NCBI RefSeq assembly: GCF_003399625.1
Contig: NZ_NBXA01000002.1
Location: 1 to 64,000 of the forward strand
Direction of reading: 5' to 3'
Source: Subtercola boreus
GTDB taxonomy: Bacteria > Actinomycetota > Actinomycetes > Actinomycetales > Microbacteriaceae
DNA: 64,000 bases
The notes under the pieces are model-generated. The model saw nothing but the letters and a program-made list of their open reading frames with translations. It did not search any database and had not been told where the DNA came from. Positions 31,761-41,137 of this stretch are shown piece by piece (positions within the stretch are counted from its first letter, which is position 1; every line of letters starts with the position of its first letter). The position numbers were made by a program, and so were the translations under genes.

Positions 31761-33002
31761 TCAACGACCGCCCGAGCGACGCTTGTTGTAGACGTCGAAG
31801 GCCACGGCGAGCAACAGCACGAGGCCCTTGACGGCCTGCTGCCACTCGATGCCGATACCCATGATCGACATACCGTTGTTAAGAACACCGATGATGAGAC
31901 CACCGATGATGGCGCCGCCGATGGTGCCGACGCCGCCGGTGACGGCCGCGCCACCGATGAAGGCGGCGGAGATGGCCTCGAGCTCGAAGCCGTCACCGGC
32001 CTTCGGGCCGGCGAGGTTCAGGCGGGCGGTGAAGACGAGACCGGCGAGGGCAGCGAGCACGCCCATGTTCACGAACAGCCAGAACGTCACGTTGCGGGTC
32101 TTGATGCCCGACAGCTCGGCGGCGTGCAGGTTGCCACCGATCGCGTAGATGTGACGGCCGAAGACCGAACGTCCCATGACGACGCCGTAGATGAGGATGA
32201 GCACGGCGAGCACGATGAGGGTGACCGGGATGCCCTTGAAGGCGGCGAGTGCGTAGGCGAAAGCGAGAACGGCGACAGTGACCAGCACGAGCTTGCCGAC
32301 GAACCAGCCGGACGGCTCCACCGACTGGCCGTAGCTCTGGCGACCGCGGCGCGTTCGCACCGACTGAACGATGAGAGCGATGATGGCGATGACGGCGACG
32401 CCCATCGTCAGCGGGTCGACGGCGAATTCGCCGAAGACGTTCGTCAGGAAGCCGTTGCCGATGGCGCGGTACTCCTCGGGGAACGAACCGATGTTCGCGG
32501 AGCCCAGAACCACGAGCGCGAGCCCGCGGAAGATGAGCATGCCGGCCAGCGTCACGATGAACGCCGGTATGCCCACGTAGGCGATCCAGAAGCCCTGCCA
32601 CGCTCCCACTGCTGCACCGATCAGCAGCGACAGGATGATCGACAGCCACCACGGCAGGCCCATGTTCACGGCGAACACACCGGAGACGGCGCCGACGAAG
32701 GCGGCGACGGATCCGACCGACAGGTCGATGTGGCCCGCGACGATGACCATCACCATGCCGATCGCGAGGATCAGGATGTAGCCGTTCTGAACGATCAGGT
32801 TCGAGACGTTCTGCGGGCGGAGCAGCACTCCGTTGGTCAGGATCTGGAACACCACGACCACGAGCACGAGGGCGATGAAGATGCCGTTCTTGCCCAGGTC
32901 GCTCAGAACGTGGCTGAGGGCGGTGGTGAACTTGTTCTCGACCGGGTTGACCCGGCCACCGGCGGCCGTGTCGTCTGACGGCTTCGTTTCGAGGTTGGAC
33001 AT
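31761..33002 (-). CDS. mmsB: Multiple-monosaccharide ABC transporter permease
   Basis: A 413-residue permease of the RbsC/XylH/GguB class with about ten membrane helices. Conserved segments include VIVAGHIDLSVGSVAAFVGA near residue 88, FIVTLAGMLIFRGLALVVLG near 145, GIKTRNVTFWLFVNMGVLAA near 305 and GAAVTGGVGTIGGAIIGGLI near 352. It forms the membrane channel for a pentose/hexose importer with the adjacent ATPase. A ~30-residue hydrophilic insertion (SVRTRRGRQSYGQSVEPSGW) between helices fits the XylH/GguB branch. Start overlaps the stop of the ATPase gene by one base. Confidence 0.93.
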   Translation of the reverse strand: MSNLETKPSDDTAAGGRVNPVENKFTTALSHVLSDLGKNGIFIALVLVVVVFQILTNGVLLRPQNVSNLIVQNGYILILAIGMVMVIVAGHIDLSVGSVAAFVGAVSGVFAVNMGLPWWLSIILSLLIGAAVGAWQGFWIAYVGIPAFIVTLAGMLIFRGLALVVLGSANIGSFPEEYRAIGNGFLTNVFGEFAVDPLTMGVAVIAIIALIVQSVRTRRGRQSYGQSVEPSGWFVGKLVLVTVAVLAFAYALAAFKGIPVTLIVLAVLILIYGVVMGRSVFGRHIYAIGGNLHAAELSGIKTRNVTFWLFVNMGVLAALAGLVFTARLNLAGPKAGDGFELEAISAAFIGGAAVTGGVGTIGGAIIGGLIIGVLNNGMSIMGIGIEWQQAVKGLVLLLAVAFDVYNKRRSGGR

Positions 33003-34534
33003 CAGGCGCGTTCCTTTTCCATGGTCATGTACTTGATCAGTGTTTCGGGGGTGGCTTCTGCGATGGGCAGTTCACCGGTGATGCGGCCTTCGGCGATGGC
33101 GTAGATCCGGTCGCAGATGCCGAGGAGTTCGGGCAGCTCGCTCGAGATGACGATGACGCCCTTGCCCTCGGCGGCCAGCTTGTTGATGATCGTGTAGATC
33201 TCGTACTTCGCGCCCACGTCGATTCCGCGGGTCGGCTCGTCGAGGATGAGCACGTCGGGGTCGGAGTAGATCCACTTGCTCAGCACGACCTTCTGCTGGT
33301 TGCCACCGGACAGCTTGCCGACCTTCGAGAGCACCGAGGGCGCCTTGATGTTCATCGACTTGCGGTAGCCGTCGGCGACCTCGTACTCCTTGTTGTCGTC
33401 GACGAGACCGCCGCGCTCGAGCTTCTTCAGCGACGCCATCGAGATGTTGCGTTTGATGTCCTCGATGAGGTTGAGACCGTAGAACTTGCGATCCTCTGTG
33501 GCGTACGCGAGTCCGTTGTCGATGGCCTCCGTCACGGTGCGGGTCTTGATCTCGACGCCGTGCTTGTAGACCTGGCCGGAGATCTTCGTGCCGTACGAAC
33601 GGCCGAACAGGCTCATCGCGAACTCGGTGCGCCCGGCGCCCATGAGCCCTGCGATGCCGACGATCTCGCCGCGCTTCACGTTCAGGTTCACATTGTCGAC
33701 CATGATGCGGTTCGGGTCCTGCGGGTGGTAGGCCGTCCAGTTCTCGACGCGCAGGATCTCCTCGCCGATGTGCGGGGTGTGGTCGGGGTAGCGGTGTTCG
33801 AGGTCGCGGCCCACCATGTCCTTGATGATGCGCTCCTCGGTCACGTCTGACTTCGCGATCGTCTCGATCGCCTTGCCGTCGCGGATGACCGTGACCGTGT
33901 CCGAGATCTTCTTGATCTCGTTGAGTTTGTGGCTGATGATGATCGACGTGATGTTCTGGCCCTTGAGGCTCAGGATCAGGTCGAGGAGGTGGTCGCTGTC
34001 CTCGTCGTTGAGGGCGGCGGTCGGCTCATCCAGGATCAGCAGCTTCACGCGCTTCGAGAGGGCCTTGGCGATCTCGACGAGCTGCTGCTTGCCGACACCG
34101 AGTTCCCGCACCTTCGTGGTGGGGTTCTCGCGGAGACCGACGCGGGCGAGGAGCTTGGAGGCCTCGGTGTTGGTCTTGTTCCAGTCGATCAGGCCGAACG
34201 CGCCCTTGATCTCGTTGTTGAGGAAGATGTTCTCGGCGATCGAGAGGAACGGGCTGAGCGCCAGCTCCTGGTGGATGATGACGATGCCCTTGGCTTCGCT
34301 GTCCCGGATGCCCGAGAACTCCATCGTCTCGTTCTCGAATACGATGTCGCCCTCGTAGGTTCCGAACGGGTAGACCCCGCTCAGCACCTTCATCAGCGTC
34401 GACTTGCCGGCGCCGTTCTCGCCGCAGATCGCGTGCACTTCGCCGCGAGCCACGTCGAGCGTGACGTTCTGCAGCGCCTTGACGCCGGGGAACGTCTTCG
34501 TGATGCTGCGCATTTCCAGGATATTGGTGGTCAC
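33002..34534 (-). CDS. mmsA: Multiple-monosaccharide ABC transporter ATP-binding protein
   Basis: A 510-residue tandem ATPase. Domain 1 has Walker [17 protein letters not shown] near residue 39 and Walker [14 protein letters not shown]. Domain 2 has the signature [15 protein letters not shown] (near 410) and [20 protein letters not shown]; its Walker A position is degenerate ([10 protein letters not shown]), as is normal for this class. It energises uptake with MmsB and the binding protein. Codon use here includes more A/T-ending codons than flanking genes, with unusually many Lys/Ile/Asn. Located between the binding-protein and permease genes. Confidence 0.95.
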   Translation of the reverse strand: MTTNILEMRSITKTFPGVKALQNVTLDVARGEVHAICGENGAGKSTLMKVLSGVYPFGTYEGDIVFENETMEFSGIRDSEAKGIVIIHQELALSPFLSIAENIFLNNEIKGAFGLIDWNKTNTEASKLLARVGLRENPTTKVRELGVGKQQLVEIAKALSKRVKLLILDEPTAALNDEDSDHLLDLILSLKGQNITSIIISHKLNEIKKISDTVTVIRDGKAIETIAKSDVTEERIIKDMVGRDLEHRYPDHTPHIGEEILRVENWTAYHPQDPNRIMVDNVNLNVKRGEIVGIAGLMGAGRTEFAMSLFGRSYGTKISGQVYKHGVEIKTRTVTEAIDNGLAYATEDRKFYGLNLIEDIKRNISMASLKKLERGGLVDDNKEYEVADGYRKSMNIKAPSVLSKVGKLSGGNQQKVVLSKWIYSDPDVLILDEPTRGIDVGAKYEIYTIINKLAAEGKGVIVISSELPELLGICDRIYAIAEGRITGELPIAEATPETLIKYMTMEKERA

Positions 34535-34578
34535 AACATCTCTTCCTCTAAAAAGTGTGGGGGTGGTGCAATGAGGTT

Positions 34579-34614
34579 TCCGCCCGGCCCACTGTGGAAG
34601 CTGGGCCGGGCGGA
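34579..34614 (-). terminator. Strong hairpin between binding-protein and ATPase genes
   Basis: TCCGCCCGGCCC and GGGCCGGGCGGA (34579-34590 and 34603-34614) are perfectly complementary with a 12-base loop. Located 17 bases past the binding-protein stop, it could attenuate transcription or protect the 3' end of the binding-protein message so that this component is made in excess. Confidence 0.75.
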
Positions 34615-34630
34615 TTCCGGGTGGAGCGAA

Positions 34631-35761
34631 CTAGCCGTTGATCTGGGCGTCGGTGTAGTAACCGCCGTCGATCAGGACCTTCTTGATGTCGCCCTTGGTC
34701 ACGACGACCGGCTGCAGCAGCTCGGCCGGAACGACCTTCTTGCCGTTGTCGTACGTCTTGTCGTCGTTGGTCTCGGGGGTCTTGCCCTCGAGCACAGCGC
34801 TGGCCATGGCCACAGCGACCTTCGCGAGCTCGCGAGTGTCCTTGTAGATGGTCGAGTACTGCTCGCCGCCGTTGATGGCCTTGACCGAGTCGAGCTCAGC
34901 GTCCTGGCCGGTGATGATCGGGAACGAGGCGCCGACGGTGTAACCCGCCGAGGTGACGGCGGAGATCAGGCCGCGCGAGATACCGTCGTAGGGCGACAGG
35001 ATGCCGTTGACCTTCGTGGTTCCGTCGGAGTACGTCGACGTGAGGATGTTCTCCATGCGCGACTGGGCGGTTGCCGGGTCCCAACGGAGGGTGGCGACCG
35101 TGTTGAAGTCGGTCTGGCCGCTCTTGACGACGAGGGTGCCGTCGGCGATGAACGGCTTCAGGGTGTCCATCGCTCCGTTGAAGAAGAACGTCGCGTTGTT
35201 GTCGTCGGGGCTACCGGCGAACAGCTCGATGTTGAACGGGCCCTTGGTGCCGGTCTTGTTGCCGCTCGCGTCGAGGACACCGAGGCCGGTGAGGAGGGAC
35301 GTGCCCTGCTCGACGCCGACCTTGTAGTTGTCGAACGTCGCGTAGTAGTCGACGTTCTCCGAGTCACGGATCAGGCGGTCATAGGCAATGACAGGAATGT
35401 TGTTGTCTTTGGCGTTCTGGAGCGTGTTGGTGAGCGTGGTGCCGTCGATCGAGGCGACGATCAGGGCCTTGGCGCCCTTGGTGATCATGTTCTCGAGCTG
35501 GCTGACCTGGGTGGGGATGTCGTCTTCGGCGTACTCGAGGTCGACGGTGTAACCGGCGGCTTCGAGCTGCGTCTTGATGCTGTTGCCGTCGGCGATCCAG
35601 CGCTCCGACGACTTCGTCGGCATCGCGACACCGATGAGGCCACTGGCACCGGCGGCAGCGCCGTCGGTGGAGGAGCCTGATGAGCTGCCCGAGGAGCAGG
35701 CGGCGAGTGAAACCACCATGGCCGCGGAGGCCAGGAGGGAAAGTACAACTTTCTTCTTCAC
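34631..35761 (-). CDS. chvE: Sugar-binding lipoprotein, ChvE/multiple-monosaccharide type
   Basis: A 376-residue periplasmic-binding-protein-fold lipoprotein. Signal peptide [20 protein letters not shown] ends in a lipobox (SLAAC, Cys at about residue 22), then a Ser/Gly linker. The mature region ([60 protein letters not shown]) is the ChvE/XylF type that binds pentoses such as arabinose or xylose. Two lobes are linked by the pattern [20 protein letters not shown]. It is the capturing component of the arabinose-type operon. Confidence 0.94.
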   Translation of the reverse strand: MKKKVVLSLLASAAMVVSLAACSSGSSSGSSTDGAAAGASGLIGVAMPTKSSERWIADGNSIKTQLEAAGYTVDLEYAEDDIPTQVSQLENMITKGAKALIVASIDGTTLTNTLQNAKDNNIPVIAYDRLIRDSENVDYYATFDNYKVGVEQGTSLLTGLGVLDASGNKTGTKGPFNIELFAGSPDDNNATFFFNGAMDTLKPFIADGTLVVKSGQTDFNTVATLRWDPATAQSRMENILTSTYSDGTTKVNGILSPYDGISRGLISAVTSAGYTVGASFPIITGQDAELDSVKAINGGEQYSTIYKDTRELAKVAVAMASAVLEGKTPETNDDKTYDNGKKVVPAELLQPVVVTKGDIKKVLIDGGYYTDAQING

Positions 35762-35944
35762 TTTGTTTCCTTTCGATTTGTGCAGGGGAGGGACTTCGTT
35801 GTCAGCAGGTGCTGTGTGTCCGGCGCGTTCCCCGGTGAGGGTTCGTGCAGGTCTGGTGTCTCGCCGGGAGCGAGAAATCGTGGGGCGCGCCTGGCGCGCG
35901 GGGTGCGGTGGGTACTGGTGGGGTGATGGTCACTGCTGCGGTGG
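35762..35944. other. Intergenic region upstream of sugar-binding protein gene
   Basis: 183 bases separate araD from the binding-protein gene. A short GCGCGC-based dyad and a direct repeat of GGTCACTG lie here, and an internal promoter or leader is plausible, but I cannot define boxes. Confidence 0.4.
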
Positions 35945-36652
35945 TCACTGGAGAGCACCTTCCGGCGCCTGGCCGTAGACGTTCTGGTAGCGGGCGAAGA
36001 GGGCGTCGATGCTCTCTTGCGGCAGGGGGATGGGGTCACCGAGCTGGCGGGCGACGTGCACGGTGTGCGCGACATCCTCGACCATGACGGCGGCCTTGAC
36101 CGCGTCGTTCGCGTCGCGGCCGATCGTGAAGACACCGTGGTTCTGCATCAGCACGGCGCGGGAGCGGTGTCCGGTCAGCGTCTCGACGACGCCCACGCCG
36201 ATCGAGTCGTCGCCGATGACGGCGAACGGACCGATCGGGATCGGGCCGCCGAATTCGTCGGCCATCGCCGTGATGACGCAGGGAATCGCCTCGCCCCGGG
36301 CGGACCATGCCGTGGCGTAGGTCGAGTGGGTGTGCACGACGCCGCCGACCTGGGGCATGTTGCGGTAGATGTAGGCGTGCGCCGCTGTGTCGCTCGAGGG
36401 CTGGCGGTGGCTGCCGGGGGTCTCGGAGATGACCTCGCCGTCGAAGTCGCAGAGGATCATGTTCTCGGGGGCGAGGTCGTCGTAACGCACGCCGGACGGC
36501 TTGATGACGAACAGTTCGCGGCCCGGGATGCGGGCGGAGACGTTGCCGCTCGTCCAGGCGATGAGCCCGTAGCGGGTGAGCTCGGAGTGCAGTCGGGAGA
36601 CATCTTCGCGAAGACCTGCGATGAGCACTTCGGTCTCAGGGCCGTAGTTCAT
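35945..36652 (-). CDS. araD: L-ribulose-5-phosphate 4-epimerase
   Basis: A 235-residue class II aldolase/epimerase. It interconverts L-ribulose 5-phosphate and D-xylulose 5-phosphate, linking L-arabinose to the pentose-phosphate pathway. Zinc ligands are visible: HTH at 107-109 and His172 (MQNHGVFTIG); TSGNVSAR at 34-41 and PSSDTAAH at 85-92 are substrate-binding loops. Length is typical. Start placed at MNYGPETEV behind the sequence GGAGTCCGTGAC. First gene of the transport locus after the LacI regulator, with a promoter and operator just upstream. araA and araB are not in this window. Confidence 0.93.
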   Translation of the reverse strand: MNYGPETEVLIAGLREDVSRLHSELTRYGLIAWTSGNVSARIPGRELFVIKPSGVRYDDLAPENMILCDFDGEVISETPGSHRQPSSDTAAHAYIYRNMPQVGGVVHTHSTYATAWSARGEAIPCVITAMADEFGGPIPIGPFAVIGDDSIGVGVVETLTGHRSRAVLMQNHGVFTIGRDANDAVKAAVMVEDVAHTVHVARQLGDPIPLPQESIDALFARYQNVYGQAPEGALQ

Positions 36653-36727
36653 GTCACGGACTCCTTCGTCTCGGATGTGGCTCGCACGGTGTGTGTTCGT
36701 CAGGCTGGTGATCTGGTGTGACGCCGT

Positions 36728-36801
36728 ATGTGAACGGTCACATTGGGCTGGACTCATGTTAGCCACAAGCGCACAACGCCTGTCAAGCGCAAGTTGTCAC
36801 A
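36728..36801 (-). promoter_or_regulatory. araD promoter and LacI-type operator
   Basis: On the minus strand TTGACA (36786-36781) and TAACAT (36761-36756) are good -35/-10 boxes with 19-base spacing. Just downstream, ATGTGA-ACGG-TCACAT (36728-36743) is a perfect 6-4-6 palindrome, and a TGTGACA half-site lies at 36801-36795. The same TGTGAC/GTCACA half-sites occur upstream of the LacI gene, so the adjacent LacI protein likely binds all of them. Confidence 0.7.
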
Positions 36802-36859
36802 GTTCGGTAACTGCCGATGTGCGAGCTCGACGGCGTGCACGCCGGCAGGGTGGATCGGC

Positions 36860-37876
36860 TCAGAACCGGCTGGTTCCGGTGCTCTGCCGCACGATGAGCT
36901 CCGGGATGATGCCGCTCGGCGACGGGCCGCCGAGCTGGCCGCCCCCGTTCAGCAGCAGCTCGATGGCCCGGCGGCCGAGCTCGCCGAAGTCCTGGCGAAC
37001 GGTTGTGAGCGGCGGCCAGAAGTGCCGCGCCTCGGGGATGTCGTCGAACCCGACGATGCTGATGTCGCCGGGGATGTCGAGTCCGGCATCCCGCACCGCG
37101 TGCATCAGTCCGAGGGCCATCTGGTCGTTCGAGGAGAAGATCGCCGTGAAGTCGCGCACCCTCAGCAGCTCCCGGCCGGCGAAGTAGCCGAACTCTGCGG
37201 TCCAGTCGCCGAGGATCGGTGCGGTCGCCACCACATCGTGCTCGCTCATCTCGGTGAGGAACCCGTGCATCCGGGCCTCGGCCTCGATCCAGTCCTGCGG
37301 GCCGGCGAGGTGGTAGATGTTGCGATGCCCGAGTTCGATCAGGTGTCTCGTCGCCAGCCTGGCGCCCGCGATCTGGTCGACCGAGAGCGCATGGTCGGAG
37401 GTGCCTGTCGACTGCAGCGTCACGAACGGCACCGAGAGGTTCATCTGGGTGAAGGTGTTGAAGACACGCACCTGGGGTGCGATCACCACGAGGCCCTCGA
37501 TGGCCTGGTCGAGCAGGTGGTTCAGCGCGCGCTCGATCGACTCGCGGTCGCTGCCGTCGAGGTTGACCGTGTTCACGAAGTAGCCCTCCGCCCGGGCCGC
37601 CTGCTCGATGGCGGTGATGCTCGAGGCGGGGCCGTACTGGGAGCTCGACGCAGAGAGGATGCCGATGGTGCGCGAGCGGCTGGTGACCAGCATCCGTGCG
37701 GCCCGGTTGGGGCGGTACTGCAGGTCGTCCATCACCTGCTGCACGCGGAGCTTGGTCTCCTCGCGGAGGTTCGGGGAGTCGTTCAGTACCCGGGAGACCG
37801 TCTGGTACGACACCCCGGCAAGCCGCGCGACATCGCGGATGCTCGGGGCGCGGCTGCGGGTCGGGTCGGATGGCAC
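36860..37876 (-). CDS. LacI-family transcriptional regulator of sugar locus
   Basis: A 338-residue LacI/GalR regulator. The helix-turn-helix and hinge are at the N-terminus (SIRDVARLAGVSYQTVSRVL through FRPNRAARMLV-type segment to ~residue 60), followed by a periplasmic-binding-protein fold for the effector (TIGILSASSSQYGPASSITA; IFSSNDQMALGLMHAVRDAG; VGFDDIPEARHFWPPLTTVR). It sits upstream of and co-directional with araD. A TGTGACAGTCACA palindrome lies 42 bases upstream of its own start, matching the site before araD, so it likely represses itself and the sugar operon. Effector probably a pentose. Confidence 0.93.
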   Translation of the reverse strand: MPSDPTRSRAPSIRDVARLAGVSYQTVSRVLNDSPNLREETKLRVQQVMDDLQYRPNRAARMLVTSRSRTIGILSASSSQYGPASSITAIEQAARAEGYFVNTVNLDGSDRESIERALNHLLDQAIEGLVVIAPQVRVFNTFTQMNLSVPFVTLQSTGTSDHALSVDQIAGARLATRHLIELGHRNIYHLAGPQDWIEAEARMHGFLTEMSEHDVVATAPILGDWTAEFGYFAGRELLRVRDFTAIFSSNDQMALGLMHAVRDAGLDIPGDISIVGFDDIPEARHFWPPLTTVRQDFGELGRRAIELLLNGGGQLGGPSPSGIIPELIVRQSTGTSRF

Positions 37877-37917
37877 GGGTTCATTATGCCCCCGCTCGCT
37901 CGAAGCCCGGCGCCCCG

Positions 37918-37930
37918 TGTGACAGTCACA
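37918..37930. promoter_or_regulatory. LacI autoregulatory operator
   Basis: TGTGAC-A-GTCACA is a perfect 6-1-6 palindrome 42 bases upstream of the LacI start, sharing half-sites with the araD operator at 36728-36743. Confidence 0.65.
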
Positions 37931-37996
37931 TACTCACCATCCGGGCCGGAATGTGTGAGACGATGCTGTTTTCGCCGACGAGACTGGTCCCCCACC

Positions 37997-38149
37997 GTGA
38001 GCTACACCCCCGCACCCGAAGAGCCGACGGATCCGAAGAACCCGAAGCGGCCCACGAACACGCGCATCGCGATCTGGATCGGCGTCGCGGCCGTGGGCCT
38101 GTACTTCCTCGGCACCGGGATCTTCGGCATCCTCACCGGCGGCAACTGA
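37997..38149 (+). CDS. Small membrane protein, unknown function
   Basis: A 50-residue protein starting at GTG (VSYTPAPEEPTDPKNPKRPT) with one hydrophobic segment (about residues 24-46, AIWIGVAAVGLYFLGTGIFG). It is probably anchored in the membrane with its Pro/charged N-terminus outside or inside; topology is uncertain. I know of no named family. It is divergent from the LacI gene. Weaker support than other genes because of the GTG start and short length. Confidence 0.55.
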   Translation: MSYTPAPEEPTDPKNPKRPTNTRIAIWIGVAAVGLYFLGTGIFGILTGGN

Positions 38150-38203
38150 CCCCGCGCTGCCTGCCCGCGCTGCGCGCGTACCCCGCCTGAACGGTTCCGC
38201 GGT

Positions 38204-38249
38204 GGTTTGTCGCTTCCGCGCCTGCGCGCGCACCCGCGGATGCGACAAA
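38204..38249. repeat. Intergenic inverted repeat
   Basis: GTTTGTCGC (38204-38212) pairs with GCGACAAAC (38241-38249) and CCGCG with CGCGG inside, separated by two mismatched bases, with a 14-base loop. It is between the converging small membrane protein and msrA genes and could be a bidirectional terminator. Confidence 0.85.
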
Positions 38250-38271
38250 CGGTAGCGCTTCCCCAGGTGTC

Positions 38272-38787
38272 CTAGGCCTGCTGGGACTCGCGGCGGGGGA
38301 GCTTCCAGCCGGGGCGCACGAAGTGGCAGGTGTAGCCGTTCGGGTAGACGTCGAGGTAGTCCTGGTGCTCGGGTTCTGCCTCCCAGAAGTCGCCGGCGGC
38401 CTCGACCTCGGTGACGACCTTTCCCGGCCAGAGACCTGAGGCATCGACGTCCTCGATGGTGTCGAGTGCGGTGTTCAGCTGGGCGTCGCCGATGTAGTAG
38501 ATCGCCGAACGGTAGCTGGTTCCGCGGTCACCGCCCTGGCGGTTCTTCGTCGACGGGTCGTGGATCTGGAAGAAGAACTCCAGCAGCTCGCGGTAGCTCG
38601 TCTTGGCCGGGTCGAAGGTGATCTCGATAGCCTCGGCGTGTAGGCCGTGGTGCCGGTAGGTGGCATTCTCGACGTCGCCGCCGGTGTATCCGACGCGGGT
38701 GGTCACGACGCCTGGACGCTTGCGGATCAGGTCCTGCATGCCCCAGAAGCAGCCGCCCGCGAGGATCGCCTTCTCGAATTCAGCCAT
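38272..38787 (-). CDS. msrA: Peptide-methionine (S)-S-oxide reductase MsrA
   Basis: A 171-residue MsrA. It reduces methionine-S-sulfoxide in proteins, using thioredoxin. The active site GGCFWG is at residues 11-16 (Cys13); GYTGG at 33-37, [20 protein letters not shown] near 70-89, and the C-terminal [20 protein letters not shown] are family motifs. Start placed at [10 protein letters not shown] behind AAAGGAGACA. The N-terminal extension in the open frame contains Cys-rich sequence that is probably not translated. Confidence 0.96.
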   Translation of the reverse strand: MAEFEKAILAGGCFWGMQDLIRKRPGVVTTRVGYTGGDVENATYRHHGLHAEAIEITFDPAKTSYRELLEFFFQIHDPSTKNRQGGDRGTSYRSAIYYIGDAQLNTALDTIEDVDASGLWPGKVVTEVEAAGDFWEAEPEHQDYLDVYPNGYTCHFVRPGWKLPRRESQQA

Positions 38788-38883
38788 GGTGTTGTCTCCT
38801 TTGCGTTCGACATCCGGTACAACAGTCGGCTCGGCGCCGGTGTTCCGGCAGATGGTGCACTCGCGCAGGCTCCCAGCGCGCAC

Positions 38884-40341
38884 TCAGCCTGCGCTGCACC
38901 AGTCGGGTTGCGAGCCGGTGACGGTGCGGGATGCCGTGGGGTCGTCGAGCGGGATGTAGGTGGTGGTGGTGGCTGCGATGGTGGGTGCCGCTGCGGTGGG
39001 TACCGCGGTGGTGGGTACTGTTGCGGTTGCGGTGGCGGCGTCTGCCGCCTCTGCCACGGCGTAGCGGCCGTTGGCTGAGAGGCAGTACCGGATGATCGTG
39101 GTGCCCGCGGGCGCGCTGAACAGTGTCTCGGAACCTGTGCCGTCGACCTTCTGCAGGCTCGTGGCGCCGGGGCCGGGTGCGACCACTGCGCCGGTGCTGT
39201 CGAGGGGTTCGGGTAGGAGAGTGCTCGCCCCGTTGGCGGCTCCGACTGCGGCTCCGGCGAGCGCGAACGGCGCCGTCACGGGCGTGCCCGGCTGGGCGAA
39301 GTCGATCGTCGCCGCTGACCCGCCCGACGCGGTCACGAGCGACTTCGTGTTCGGGAGGAAGCCGAGCATGTCATCCACCGCACCGACCTGGACGGCAGCC
39401 GACGAGCCGTCGAGCAGGCCCAGGGCGTCGACGAGGAACAGGGCGCCGTCGGGGCGCTGCACAACGAGTGACGTGGTTCCGGGCAGGAAGGCCCACGACT
39501 TCACGTCGAGCAGCTCGTGATCCGGCCCGGTGACGGGGATCGAATAGGCCTGGCCGAGCGTGGTGTCGTAGATGTACAGCTGATCTGCGGAGGTCGGGTA
39601 GAACGGCGACGGCGCGGCGCGGTAGGTGTAGCCGAAGAGATTGCTCTTCACCGAGGAGGCGAGCCCGGTCACGGTTCCGGGGCCTGCCAGCTGCACGGGG
39701 ATGGGGGCTGCTGATCCGTCAGGCGACACGATGTCGAGCAGGTCGTAGCCGTCGGTGTCCGGTGTCGCCACCACGAGTTTCGAGCCGATCGTGGTGAAGC
39801 GGCGGATCTCCGGTGCGCTGAAGACGGTGTCGCTGGTTTCTCCCGTGAGGGAGGCGCGCACGATGCGGTCGTCTGTCGCAGCGCCGCCCGCCGCGCCCAC
39901 GCCCGTCGTCGAACCCGGAACGAGGTAGGACACCACGGCATCCGGAGTCGTGAAGGAGTAGGTGAAGGTGGAGGTGGCATTCTGGGACGCGCTCCGCACG
40001 CCGGTTGCCGTCACGGTGTAGGTGGTGTTGTAGGCGAGCACACTGCCGAACTCGACCTGGATGCTCGTCTGGTTCGTGGTCGTCTTCACGGTCGCCGCGG
40101 GGCTCACGCTCACCTGCGCGTCGGAGACCGGAGCGATGACCTCGTTCGCCTGCAGGAGCAGCCGCTGACCGGCACGCTCGACGCTGGTCTGCACGTTCAT
40201 CTGGGCGGTGGTCAGCCGCGGCCCCTGCGTGAGGTTCAGTGCGACGAGGCCGGCCGCGAGCAGGGTGAAGACGGCGATGCTGCCGTAGAGGAGCATCCGG
40301 AACCGGCGTGCGGAGGGCCCGGCTGACGACTCAGTAGACAT
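38884..40341 (-). CDS. Membrane-anchored extracytoplasmic protein with Ig-like N-domain and beta-propeller-like body
   Basis: A 485-residue protein with one N-terminal membrane anchor (about residues 16-38, MLLYGSIAVFTLLAAGLVAL). Residues ~50-140 resemble a bacterial Ig-like (Big_5-type) domain (IQVEFGSVLAYNTTYTVTAT, STFTYSFTTPDA). The rest is repeated strand-rich sequence reminiscent of beta-propeller proteins (TIGSKLVVATPDTDGYDLLD; YIYDTTLGQAYSIPVTGPDH; LVVQRPDGALFLVDALGLLD). It is the third gene of a set with a TIGR03943-like protein and a YraQ/YcgR-like permease; start overlaps the upstream stop by 11 bases. Function unknown, possibly substrate delivery or surface scaffold. Confidence 0.72.
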   Translation of the reverse strand: MSTESSAGPSARRFRMLLYGSIAVFTLLAAGLVALNLTQGPRLTTAQMNVQTSVERAGQRLLLQANEVIAPVSDAQVSVSPAATVKTTTNQTSIQVEFGSVLAYNTTYTVTATGVRSASQNATSTFTYSFTTPDAVVSYLVPGSTTGVGAAGGAATDDRIVRASLTGETSDTVFSAPEIRRFTTIGSKLVVATPDTDGYDLLDIVSPDGSAAPIPVQLAGPGTVTGLASSVKSNLFGYTYRAAPSPFYPTSADQLYIYDTTLGQAYSIPVTGPDHELLDVKSWAFLPGTTSLVVQRPDGALFLVDALGLLDGSSAAVQVGAVDDMLGFLPNTKSLVTASGGSAATIDFAQPGTPVTAPFALAGAAVGAANGASTLLPEPLDSTGAVVAPGPGATSLQKVDGTGSETLFSAPAGTTIIRYCLSANGRYAVAEAADAATATATVPTTAVPTAAAPTIAATTTTYIPLDDPTASRTVTGSQPDWCSAG

Positions 40342-41137
40342 AGGGGTCTGAGGGCTGGGCGATGGCGGCGATCCGGTCGGGCTGCAACACGATCGATGCC
40401 GCGCTGAGCACGCTCGGGTCGGCGCCGAACGTGCCGTCGACGCTCACCCAGCTGTCGACGGGGTACGAACTCTGCCAGCCCGGCTGGTAGACGGCCACGC
40501 CGACGGGCTGGGCGTCGACCGCGCAGCAGGTCACCACGAAACGGGCGACGAAGAAGACGTTGTCGGGATCGTCGGCGTCGGGCGTCACGAACCCGGTGAT
40601 GCTCTCGGCCCGGCCGCCGAAGTAGTCGAGCCCCACGCCCTGCCGCATGAGCAGCGACCAGTTCTTGACCGTGTACGCGGACGTGTCGTCGGTGGTGCTG
40701 GCGGCCTGGGCGCTGGTGTTCCCGAGGGTGGCGGAGGAGCTGTTGATGCTGCGCTGCTCGACCGTCGAGGAGGTCAGCGTCGAGGGCGGCACCACGAGCA
40801 GGGTCGCCACGGCGGCCGCCACGACGGCGAGGCTCGCTGCGCTGCCGGCGAGCATCCAGAACCGTCTGCGGCGGCGGGGAGTCGAGGGATGTGCGTGGCC
40901 GTCGTGGTCGTGGGCATCCGCGTGGCCGTGCCCGTCGTCATCGGACGCAGGGACAACCGCGAACGCACCCACGATCAGCACCACGGCGACAGCCGCCATG
41001 ATCAGGGTGAATACGTAGTACCGCGGGTGGATGTACAGCCCGAGCTGCCCGGCGAAACCGAGCCACACCGTGGCGACGACGCCGATGAGGCTCAGGGCGA
41101 GACCCTGCCAGCGGGAGATGAGGCGGCTAAAAGACAA
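40331..41137 (-). CDS. TIGR03943/YcgQ-type membrane protein with His-rich loop
   Basis: A 268-residue protein with two hydrophobic segments near the N-terminus (residues ~12-35 and 40-62) and another at ~92-112. Between them lies a metal-binding-like His/Asp loop, DDDGHGHADAHDHDGHAHP (about residues 67-85). The C-terminal extracytoplasmic domain has two adjacent cysteines in VVTCCAVDAQPVGVAVYQPG near 200. This is the YcgQ/TIGR03943 family that pairs with YcgR/YraQ permeases. Likely binds a divalent metal or helps export; inferred from the His loop. Overlaps both neighbours by 11 bases. Confidence 0.82.
   Translation of the reverse strand: MSFSRLISRWQGLALSLIGVVATVWLGFAGQLGLYIHPRYYVFTLIMAAVAVVLIVGAFAVVPASDDDGHGHADAHDHDGHAHPSTPRRRRRFWMLAGSAASLAVVAAAVATLLVVPPSTLTSSTVEQRSINSSSATLGNTSAQAASTTDDTSAYTVKNWSLLMRQGVGLDYFGGRAESITGFVTPDADDPDNVFFVARFVVTCCAVDAQPVGVAVYQPGWQSSYPVDSWVSVDGTFGADPSVLSAASIVLQPDRIAAIAQPSDPYVY

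Noticed and set aside
34579-34614. Classic Rho-independent terminator
   Set aside because: The stem is perfect but no T-tract follows on the minus strand, so an attenuator or RNA-protecting role is equally likely.
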